From the NCBI GenBank assembly GCA_017993835.1, contig JAGOLX010000018.1:40303-104302 (forward strand): a stretch of DNA of 64,000 bases, given 5' to 3'. Of the stretch, positions 35,195 through 41,961 are shown in pieces. The stretch's first letter is position 1. The number at the start of each line of letters is the position of its first letter. The DNA comes from Phycisphaerae bacterium (GTDB taxonomy: Bacteria; Planctomycetota; Phycisphaerae; Sedimentisphaerales; Anaerobacaceae). A model generated the notes under the pieces. That model worked only from the letters and a program-made list of their open reading frames with translations, searched no databases and had not been told where the DNA came from. A program made the translations under genes and the position numbers.

Positions 35195-35926
35195 ATGGCA
35201 TGCAGCGCCCCATACACGCGCACCACCAACGTGGCGACAACCCTTCGCGATTTCGCGATTCAGGGGGCCGCCGAGATCGGTGCCTGCGCCAGGGCGCAGT
35301 CGTTCCGCGCCACCCGCCGCGAAGACGGAGCACCGGTCCTCCTGCACAAGTTCCGACCCGCCGCCTCGCTGACCGCGCTGGGACCGATCATCGTGGATCG
35401 GGAGCCGCCGGACTTCCGAAAACCTTTCGTGACGCGGTTCACGGACTTCTTCGCCGTGGCCGGCAGCGCCTACCTGGTCGAGCCGCTGCCGGTCTGCTCG
35501 ACTCTGAGCGACACCTGGCGGCACGTCCTGCAGAAACGGCCTCACGACACCCTCCCCGTCATGACGATCCTGCTCAGGCAGACGATCGCGATCACGCATC
35601 AGCTTGCCTCCCAGGGCAGGTGCCATGGCGCGCTCGACCTGCCCAACGTCGTCCTTGCCCCGACGGGCTGCTTCGGCCTGTTGGCCACCCACATGGAATG
35701 CCAAGCGGGCATTCTGTGGCTCCGCAGAAACTCGGAACACCTCCCCCAGCCTGACATTCATGGCCTCGTGAGCCTGCTGGTCTCGCTCCTGGACCTCGAC
35801 ACCCAGACCGCCCTGCTGCAGCAGAGGCCCCTGCGGGTCCCCACGGGCATCCATCGGAGGATCCGCAGCCTGCTGGCCGCGGTGCAACGAGCGTCGCGGC
35901 ACTCCTGGCAGCCCTCCCGATCCTGA
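35195..35926 (+). CDS. Degenerate protein-kinase-like protein
   Basis: 243 residues with ATG after GAAAGAGAG. The middle part (QTIAITHQLASQGRCHGALD followed by LPNVVLAPTGCFGLL) follows the shape of a kinase catalytic loop in which HRDLKPxN has become HGALDLPN, and DFG is not recognisable (LLATHM). A VAIK-like stretch (APVLLHKF) sits near residue 47. It is probably a pseudokinase or a highly diverged kinase domain without a membrane anchor. The long opposite-strand frame here is judged a shadow. A FliA-like promoter motif lies directly upstream. Function unknown. Confidence 0.5.
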   Translation: MACSAPYTRTTNVATTLRDFAIQGAAEIGACARAQSFRATRREDGAPVLLHKFRPAASLTALGPIIVDREPPDFRKPFVTRFTDFFAVAGSAYLVEPLPVCSTLSDTWRHVLQKRPHDTLPVMTILLRQTIAITHQLASQGRCHGALDLPNVVLAPTGCFGLLATHMECQAGILWLRRNSEHLPQPDIHGLVSLLVSLLDLDTQTALLQQRPLRVPTGIHRRIRSLLAAVQRASRHSWQPSRS

Positions 35927-36047
35927 CCGCCCTCCCCGCACATCCCAACCGGCAAATCACCGTCAGGCTCTTTCGCCCCGCCCGTCGGCACAGTAGAATA
36001 GGCGCTTTGCGTATAAACAGACAGAATCCTGCACAAGGAGAATACGA

Positions 36048-37268
36048 ATGAAGACCACTCTGCAGAGGACGACCGTACTGACGGCTTTGGCGGTTCTGGC
36101 GGGGATCGGCCAGGCGACGTTGGGGGCCGACTGGCCCTGCTACCGCGGGCCGGACCACAACGGAATCAGCCAGGAGACCAACTGGAACTCCAATTGGGGC
36201 AACGCCGGACCGAAGGTCCTCTGGAAGAAATCGGTGGGCATGGGCTACTCCACGACCGCCGTCGCGGACGGGCGGGTCTATGCCATGGGCAACAGCGGCA
36301 AACAGACCAATATCGACACCGTCTACTGCTTCGACGCCCAAACCGGCCAGGAACTCTGGAAGCACTCGTACTCCTGTCCGCTCGAAGCGAAGTACTACCC
36401 AGGCGGCACGCTCTCGACGCCGACCGTGGACGCAGGCAAGGTCTACACGCTCAGCAAGATGGGCGATTTCTTCTGCCTCGACGCCAAGACCGGCAAGGTC
36501 CTCTGGCAGAAGCAGTTGAACAAGGGCCTGGGCTTCGAACTGCCAACGTGGCACTTCTCGAGTTCACCCCTGATCGTGGACGACAAGGTCGTTCTGAACG
36601 TCGGCGTCGCGGGCCTGGCGATGAACAAGAACACAGGCGACATCGTCTGGCAGAGCGACAAGGGCAAGTGCGGATATGCGACGCCGGTGCCGTTCACCAT
36701 GGACGGCAAGGCCGGCCTGGCCCTGTTCGGCGAGGTGACGCTGGTGGCCGTCAGCCCGACCGACGGCAAACTGCTCTGGCAGTACCCCTGGAAGACAAAA
36801 TACGAGGTGAACGCGCCTGACCCGATCGTCGTCGGCAACCAGGTCTTCATATCGAGCGGCTACAACAGGGGCTGCAGCCTGCTGGAGGTCTCCGGCGGCA
36901 ACGTCAAAAAGATCTGGGAAAACAAGGTCATGGCCATGCAGATCAACTCGCCGATCCTGTGCGACGGCTTCGTCTACGGCTTCGACGAGGACGTCTTCAA
37001 GTGCCTCAAGCTCCAGGACGGCAGCCAGCAGTGGCAGGACAAGAGCCTCGGCAAGGGCTCGCTCATGATGACTGCCGACGGTCGTCTGATCCTCACGAGC
37101 GACAAGGGCGAACTGGTCGTCGCGAAGGCTGATCCGCAGAAGTTCAACGTCCTGGCCCGCGCCCAAATCCTGTCGAGAGAGCAGTGCTGGACGACGCCCG
37201 TCCTGGCGAACGGGCGGATCTACGTCCGCAATACGCCGGGCGAGTTCGCCTGCGTCGATGTCCAATAG
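36048..37268 (+). CDS. Secreted PQQ-like beta-propeller protein
   Basis: 406 residues, signal peptide (TTVLTALAVLAGIGQATLGA) and ribosome site AAGGAG. The mature protein starts DWPCYRGPDHNGISQETNW, the usual opening of planctomycete outer-membrane PQQ-like proteins. About seven propeller blades of the type VYCFDAQTGQELWKHS and FFCLDAKTGKVLWQKQ follow. These proteins keep the fold of quinoprotein dehydrogenases but often lack a catalytic Asp/Ca site, and none is obvious here. It lies 14 bases upstream of the DUF39 gene in the same direction, so co-transcription is likely although a functional link is not evident. Confidence 0.85.
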   Translation: MKTTLQRTTVLTALAVLAGIGQATLGADWPCYRGPDHNGISQETNWNSNWGNAGPKVLWKKSVGMGYSTTAVADGRVYAMGNSGKQTNIDTVYCFDAQTGQELWKHSYSCPLEAKYYPGGTLSTPTVDAGKVYTLSKMGDFFCLDAKTGKVLWQKQLNKGLGFELPTWHFSSSPLIVDDKVVLNVGVAGLAMNKNTGDIVWQSDKGKCGYATPVPFTMDGKAGLALFGEVTLVAVSPTDGKLLWQYPWKTKYEVNAPDPIVVGNQVFISSGYNRGCSLLEVSGGNVKKIWENKVMAMQINSPILCDGFVYGFDEDVFKCLKLQDGSQQWQDKSLGKGSLMMTADGRLILTSDKGELVVAKADPQKFNVLARAQILSREQCWTTPVLANGRIYVRNTPGEFACVDVQ

Positions 37269-37282
37269 GGTGAACGCTGCCA

Positions 37283-38473
37283 ATGAAAACCTACGAACAG
37301 ATCAATGACCGGATCGAGTCGGGAAAGGCGGTCGTGCTGACCGCCGACGAGATCATGGATTACGTCGATAAGAAGGGCCTGGAGGCCGCCGCCAGGGAGG
37401 TGGACGTGGTCACAACCGCCACCTTCGGGCCGATGTGTTCCTCCGGCTGCTTCATCAACTTCGGGCACTCCAAGCCCAAGATCCGCATGTCCGAGGCCTG
37501 GATCGAGGACGTCCTGGTCTACACCGGCATCGCAGCGGTGGACGTCTACCTCGGCGCCACGCAACTGCGCCACGGGGACCCCGCCAACATGTACCCGCCG
37601 GGCGAGTTCCGCTATGGCGGCGGACACGTCATCGAGGACCTCGTCGCAGGCAAGTCGCTCCAGCTCTTCGCTTTGTCCTATGGGACGGACGACTACCCGC
37701 GTCGCGAGATCCGCACGTACTTCACCCTCGCCGACGTGAACCAGGCGACCATGGTCAACCCGCGCAACTGCTACCAGAACTACAACGTCGCGATCAACGA
37801 CTCGGATCGGACGATCTACACGTATCTGGGCGTGCTCGAGCCGCGTCGGGGCAACGCGAGCTACTGCTCCGCGGGCCAATTGTCTCCCCTGCTGAACGAT
37901 CCATACTACGAGACCATCGGAGTAGGCACGCGGGTCTGGCTGGCGGGCGCCCAGGGTCACGTCTACTCGGAGGGCACGCAGCACGCCGGCGGTTGCGAGC
38001 GGACTTCGGACGGCGTGCCGAAGGAAGGGGCCGGAACGCTCGCTTTGACTGCGGACATGAAACGGATGAAGCCGGAATTCGTTCGCGGCGTGAGCCTCCG
38101 CGGTTACGGCGTCTCCCTCGCCCTGGGCGTCGGAATCCCCATCCCCGTCCTCAACGAGAAGGTCCTCCAGCGAACGTGCGTCCGCGACCGGGACATCCTG
38201 GCGCCGGTCATCGACTACGGCAACGACTACCCCCAGAAGACCGGACGCGTGATCTGCCATGTCAGCTACGAGCAACTGCGCAGCGGGGAGATCGAGATCG
38301 AAGGCAAGAAGATCATCGTCGGCTCGATGTCCTCCTATCACAAGGCCCTGGAGATCGCCCACCTGCTGGCCGACGAGATCCGACGGGGCGATTTCCTCGT
38401 CTCCCGTCCGATCCAGGCACTGCCCAAGGACACCACGATGAAATCCCTCGTGATCAGAAGGAAGCCGTCATGA
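37283..38473 (+). CDS. DUF39 (COG1900) homocysteine biosynthesis protein
   Basis: 396 residues, full length. DUF39 proteins (MA1821 in Methanosarcina) transfer sulfur to aspartate semialdehyde to give homocysteine directly. Visible signatures are TATFGPMCSSGCFINFGH (Cys52, Cys56), NPRNCYQNYNVAIN (Cys163), YCSAGQLSPLLNDP (Cys195) and the stretch GVGTRVWLAGAQGHVYSEGT. These conserved cysteines are candidates for persulfide chemistry. The stop overlaps the start of the NIL-ferredoxin gene by four bases (ATGA), the coupling expected of complex subunits. UPF0280 follows further on. I infer that the bacterium can make homocysteine from sulfide without an O-acylhomoserine intermediate. Confidence 0.88.
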   Translation: MKTYEQINDRIESGKAVVLTADEIMDYVDKKGLEAAAREVDVVTTATFGPMCSSGCFINFGHSKPKIRMSEAWIEDVLVYTGIAAVDVYLGATQLRHGDPANMYPPGEFRYGGGHVIEDLVAGKSLQLFALSYGTDDYPRREIRTYFTLADVNQATMVNPRNCYQNYNVAINDSDRTIYTYLGVLEPRRGNASYCSAGQLSPLLNDPYYETIGVGTRVWLAGAQGHVYSEGTQHAGGCERTSDGVPKEGAGTLALTADMKRMKPEFVRGVSLRGYGVSLALGVGIPIPVLNEKVLQRTCVRDRDILAPVIDYGNDYPQKTGRVICHVSYEQLRSGEIEIEGKKIIVGSMSSYHKALEIAHLLADEIRRGDFLVSRPIQALPKDTTMKSLVIRRKPS

Positions 38474-38889
38474 GCCAGATCCTCACGAAGAAGCTGGTCC
38501 TGTTCTTCCCGCGGTACGACTGCGAGAAGCCGATCATCTACCATTTGGTGAAAGACCACAATCTCGTGGTGAACGTCTATCGCGCCAAGGTGACGCCCGA
38601 AGAGGAAGGCTATCTCGTCCTCGACGTCCGCGGGACCGAGCAGGACATCCAGAAGGCCATGGATTTCATCAAGACCTGCAACGTCACCGTCAACAACAGC
38701 GGCAAGGGCGTCACCTGGGATGAGCACCGGTGCGCCCACTGCGGCCAGTGCGTCACGCACTGCCCCACGGACGCGCTGCACATCGCGGACCCAGCAACCC
38801 GGCGGATCGCGTTCGACGAGGACGCCTGTATCGAGTGCCTGGCCTGCATACGCGTCTGTCCATTCGATGCCTGCGCCTCGGCCTTCTGA
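38470..38889 (+). CDS. NIL-domain ferredoxin with two 4Fe-4S clusters
   Basis: 139 residues. Residues 1-80 are a NIL domain (ACT-like fold, KKLVLFFPRYDCEKPIIYHL). The rest is a bacterial-type 2x4Fe-4S ferredoxin: CAHCGQCVTHCP (Cys88, 91, 94, 98) and CIECLACIRVCP (Cys120, 123, 126, 130), each C-x2-C-x2-C-x3-CP. This is the electron-carrier partner of DUF39 (MA1822 in Methanosarcina) and probably supplies electrons for sulfur transfer. It is translationally coupled to DUF39 by a four-base overlap. All eight ligands are present. Confidence 0.9.
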   Translation: MSQILTKKLVLFFPRYDCEKPIIYHLVKDHNLVVNVYRAKVTPEEEGYLVLDVRGTEQDIQKAMDFIKTCNVTVNNSGKGVTWDEHRCAHCGQCVTHCPTDALHIADPATRRIAFDEDACIECLACIRVCPFDACASAF

Positions 38890-39055
38890 GAGAACCCGAA
38901 ATTCAAAGCTCGAAATCCGAAACAAATCCGAATTGCCGGAAATCCCAATGACCGAAACGCTGTCGCGTGATCGGCGAAGCGTTCTGAATTTCGGGTTCTG
39001 GGCATTTGTGCTTGTTTCGAATTTCGAGATTCGTGCTTCGGATTTTCGTCTCCCG
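38889..39055. repeat. Dispersed inverted-repeat element, family E copy 2
   Basis: GAACCCGAAATTCA (38891) and its exact complement TGAATTTCGGGTTC (near 38985), with further words CTCGAAATCCGAAACAAA and CTTGTTTCGAATTTCGAG that can also pair. It fills the 177-base gap between the ferredoxin and UPF0280 genes and is related to 6281-6350. It may have been inserted into the operon. Confidence 0.6.
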
Positions 39056-39066
39056 GAGTAGTCGCC

Positions 39067-39759
39067 ATGCACAATCGGGTGTATCGCACGTTCACCTACA
39101 AGGAGACGGTCCTGCGGATCTGCTGCGACCGGTTCGACGCGGTGACTGCCGAGATCGTTCGCCAGCGTCACATCCTCGAAGATTACATCCGCCGGCATCC
39201 GGAGTTTCAGAGGTCGCTCGTGCCGCTCGGACTCCATGAGGACGCCCCCGAGATCGCCCGGCACATGACGTGGGCCGCCGAACTCGTCGGCGTCGGGCCG
39301 ATGGCCGCCGTCGCCGGCGCGATGGCCCAGTGGTCGGCCAAGGCCGCCCTGGCTGCGGGCGCCCCAGAGGCCATCGTGGACAATGGCGGCGACATCTACC
39401 TCCTGGCGGTCGAGCCGGTGATCGTCTCGCTCGGCACGGGCGCGACCCCGCTGGCCGACCGGCTCGCCTTCCGCATCGAGCCCGACCAGACGCCGCTGGC
39501 TGTCTGTTCGTCGTCGGGCAAGATGGGTCCTTCCATGAGCCTGGGCCAGTGCGACCTGGCCACCATTGTGGCGAAGGACGCAGCATTGGCCGACGCCGCA
39601 GCCACACAGGCCGCCAATCTCGTCCGCACCATCGCCGACGTGGACGCCGCACTGGAGCAGATCATGACAATCCAGGGCATCGCCGGAGTGCTAATCGTCC
39701 AGGACGACCGCATCGGCCTGGCGGGTCACCTGCCCACCCTGGTCAAGACGCCTCAATGA
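39067..39759 (+). CDS. UPF0280 (COG2122) family protein, homocysteine pathway partner
   Basis: 230 residues, full length. Characteristic stretches are TWAAELVGVGPMAAVAGAMA, EAIVDNGGDIYLLA and SSSGKMGPSMSLGQCDLATI. This is an ApbE-like fold. In Methanosarcina the COG2122 protein MA1715 is needed together with the DUF39 and NIL-ferredoxin proteins for growth on sulfide by the direct homocysteine route. Here it lies 177 bases after the ferredoxin gene in the same direction, separated by a repeat element. Its reaction is unproven. The three-gene clustering supports one pathway. Confidence 0.85.
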   Translation: MHNRVYRTFTYKETVLRICCDRFDAVTAEIVRQRHILEDYIRRHPEFQRSLVPLGLHEDAPEIARHMTWAAELVGVGPMAAVAGAMAQWSAKAALAAGAPEAIVDNGGDIYLLAVEPVIVSLGTGATPLADRLAFRIEPDQTPLAVCSSSGKMGPSMSLGQCDLATIVAKDAALADAAATQAANLVRTIADVDAALEQIMTIQGIAGVLIVQDDRIGLAGHLPTLVKTPQ

Positions 39760-39768
39760 TGCGCGTCG

Positions 39769-39841
39769 CGTTTGTAGTGTGCCCGTAAGGCCATATCTTC
39801 AACGACATGGGAGATAACGCCTTACGGCGTCACTACGAACG
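39769..39841. repeat. REP-like inverted repeat, family C (GACGCCGTAAGGCGT)
   Basis: Arms of about 23 bases: CGTTTGTAGTGTGCCCGTAA and GGC on the left, GCCTTACGGCGTCACTACGA followed by ACG on the right, with three mismatches. A shorter relative (GTGGTGACGCCGTAAGGCGT) is at 46772-46800. It may serve as a terminator between the convergent UPF0280 and oxidoreductase genes. Confidence 0.55.
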
Positions 39842-39880
39842 TCGCCCAATCATCCTCCATCCATCATCCATCATCAATGC

Positions 39881-41200
39881 TCAGAGCGTCCAGCCCTTGC
39901 GGTAGTCGCGGCGGAGGAACGCATCGGCCTTGGCGCAGCCGGCGGCCTTGAGGTTCTTGGCATCCCACGTGAGCTTCTCGCCCGAGCGGAGGGCGACGTT
40001 GCAGAGCAGTGCCGCTTCGGTCAGGGCGCCGGAGTAGTCGAAATTGCACGTGGTCGGCCCGCCTGTCTTGCAGGCTGCGATCCACTCCTCGTGGTGCCCG
40101 ATGGAATCGGGAATGAACGGCGCCGGCCGCTGGAAATCGGCGAACTGCGCCTCCGGCAGCAGAAGATGCCGGTTGTAGTCGGAGATGAGCATGCCCTTGG
40201 AGCCGATGAACAGGACCGCGCTGTTCCAGGCGGGGATGTTCCGCTCCTTCATGAAGGCCGGATAGGGTCCGCCGTTGTACCAGGTCAGCGCCACCGGCGG
40301 CAAGTCGCCGCGGGCGGGGTACTGCTGCTTCGCGATGGTCCATTTCGCAGTGCTCTCGGGATGCAGCGGGCCTTCCGCTTCGACCGTCAGCGGGTGACGC
40401 AGCTTCAGCGCCCAGAACGCCAGGTCGCAGAAGTGGCAGAAGAAGTCGCCCAACTGGCCGTTCGCGAAGTTCCACCAGTATCGCCACTGGAACGGTGCGT
40501 AAGACGGACTGTAAGGCCGATACGGCGCGGGTCCGAGCCACAGATCCCAATCCAGCGACGCGGGCGCTTCCGGCCGATCCGTCGGCGCGTCGGGCTGCGA
40601 CCGGTCCGTCGGGACAGCCGGCCTTTCGAGATTGGCGCCCATCCAGACGTGGACCTCGCCGATCGTGCCGATCGCTCCTGTCTGGACAAGTTCCACGACG
40701 CGACGGTAGTTCGTGCCCGCGTGGATCTGCGTGCCCATCTGCGTGACGAGCTTCTTCTCGTTCGCGAGCGTCGCCAGCACGCGGGCCTCGTAGACGCTGT
40801 GCGTCAGCGGCTTCTCGCAGTAGCAGTGTTTGCCAAGCCTCATGGCCATCGCCGCCGCGGGGGCATGGGTATGGTCCGGCGTCCCGACCACCACCGCGTC
40901 GATCTGCCCGTGGATCTCGTCGAGCATCTTGCGGAAGTCCTTGTACTTCTTCGCCGACGGGAACCGCTCGAAGGTCTTGGCGGCATGGGCGTCATCGACG
41001 TCGCACAACGCAACGAGGTTCTCGCTCGCAACGCCGTTGACGTCGTCGCCGCCCCGTCCGGCGACACCGATGGCTGCGATGTTCAGCTTGCTGTTGGCCT
41101 GCGTCCCGCGCAGCAATCTCGCGTTGGACAGAATGACCAGTCCCGATCCCGCCACCGCCGCCCTACGAAGAAACGCCCGACGTGTCACACTCCGATGCAT
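39881..41200 (-). CDS. TAT-exported Gfo/Idh/MocA-family oxidoreductase
   Basis: 439 residues. A twin-arginine signal (TRRAFLRRAAVAGSGLVILS) and AGGAG ribosome site mark the start. The NAD(P) fold is LNIAAIGVAGRGGDDVNGVA, the family Lys lies in CYCEKPLTHSVYEARVLATL, and the planctomycete signature DWDLWLGPAPYRPYSPSYAP follows. The C-terminus RRDYRKGWTL is also typical. It is a diverged paralogue of the 28469-29749 protein. There is no obvious metabolic partner beside it. It is convergent to UPF0280 and transcribed away from the Minf_1886/metG block across a 324-base gap. Confidence 0.88.
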   Translation of the reverse strand: MHRSVTRRAFLRRAAVAGSGLVILSNARLLRGTQANSKLNIAAIGVAGRGGDDVNGVASENLVALCDVDDAHAAKTFERFPSAKKYKDFRKMLDEIHGQIDAVVVGTPDHTHAPAAAMAMRLGKHCYCEKPLTHSVYEARVLATLANEKKLVTQMGTQIHAGTNYRRVVELVQTGAIGTIGEVHVWMGANLERPAVPTDRSQPDAPTDRPEAPASLDWDLWLGPAPYRPYSPSYAPFQWRYWWNFANGQLGDFFCHFCDLAFWALKLRHPLTVEAEGPLHPESTAKWTIAKQQYPARGDLPPVALTWYNGGPYPAFMKERNIPAWNSAVLFIGSKGMLISDYNRHLLLPEAQFADFQRPAPFIPDSIGHHEEWIAACKTGGPTTCNFDYSGALTEAALLCNVALRSGEKLTWDAKNLKAAGCAKADAFLRRDYRKGWTL

Positions 41201-41355
41201 AGGACACCGCTCCTTTCAATCAATGGAATATTGCGAGCAATGGTCCCACGGTATCATCGCCCGCCCGCGAAGTCAACCGGATCGCTCGCCGCGGATTCCC
41301 GCCGGGTGCATAACCGTATCTACTCGCGTGCAACAGGGGTTCGCGGAAACCCCCG

Positions 41356-41443
41356 ATTGTCATTTCCGCGAACGCGGGAATCCACTTCCTGGGATACGTC
41401 GCGCCCCGCGGTTCCTGGATTCCTGCTTGGCGCAGGAATGACA
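41356..41443. repeat. REP-like palindromes, family D, inverted pair
   Basis: GTCATTTCCGCGAACGCGGG followed by AATCC on the left and GGATTCCTGCTTGGCGCAGG followed by AATGAC on the right, facing each other. These are relatives of 5669-5695. This pair is all I see in the 324-base gap 41201-41524. Confidence 0.55.
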
Positions 41444-41524
41444 GAGGCTGGCCCCCGCGGCGGTCCATCGCCCACGCACAAGCACGGACACGCGCCCAGG
41501 CGCACGGGACACCGCGCCGGGCCG

Positions 41525-41878
41525 TCAGAACGTGAACTGGTCGCGAAAAGCGACCTGGAAGTCGTAGACATCGTTGAAGTCGCCGATGGTGTCCGTGGGC
41601 TGGGCGCTCATCCACTCGCTGTCGATGAGGATGTAGACGATCTCGCCGAAGTCGCGTGTGGTTCGGAGCCCCCACGACCCGAGCACCAGCAAGGCCAGAC
41701 GCCCATACCGCTCGAGGGCCATCCGTCGCAGCCCCTCGCAGAGCGTCTGGCCGCTCACGTGACGGGGCTCCTTCGTGACGTTCTGGATCGTGTAGGCGAG
41801 ACCCTCGTAGACGAACCGGAATGCGGCCGGACTGTACCGCCCGGCCTGGCGGGCAATCTCTTCGATGCTCTTCTTCAT
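41525..41878 (-). CDS. Minf_1886-family conserved protein
   Basis: 117 residues, all-helical, beginning MKKSIEEIARQAGRYSPAAF and containing GLAYTIQNVTKEPRHVSGQT, SWGLRTTRDFGEIVYILIDS and a C-terminal FRDQFTF. This small family is widespread in Planctomycetota and Verrucomicrobiota and is named after a Methylacidiphilum protein. Its function is unknown. It lies 83 bases downstream of metG in the same orientation, which suggests co-expression with the translation genes. Confidence 0.7.
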   Translation of the reverse strand: MKKSIEEIARQAGRYSPAAFRFVYEGLAYTIQNVTKEPRHVSGQTLCEGLRRMALERYGRLALLVLGSWGLRTTRDFGEIVYILIDSEWMSAQPTDTIGDFNDVYDFQVAFRDQFTF

Positions 41879-41925
41879 ATCTGCTATTTACCATTGACTA
41901 TCTGCTATCGGGCTGTCGCGACAGC

Positions 41926-41961
41926 CGCAAATCGCAAATAGAAAATCGTAAATCGACAATC
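41926..41961. repeat. Dispersed repeat, family F (GCAAATCGTAAATCG words)
   Basis: Direct words CGCAAATCGCAAATAGAAAA then TCGTAAATCGAC just after metG. The complementary orientation appears at 47478-47515, where it is read into tmk. Confidence 0.55.

Noticed and set aside
34898..35941. A 347-codon minus-strand frame opposite the kinase-like gene
   Set aside because: Its protein is Arg/Gly-rich without domains. The plus-strand gene has a ribosome site and kinase-like motifs, although its own support is moderate.
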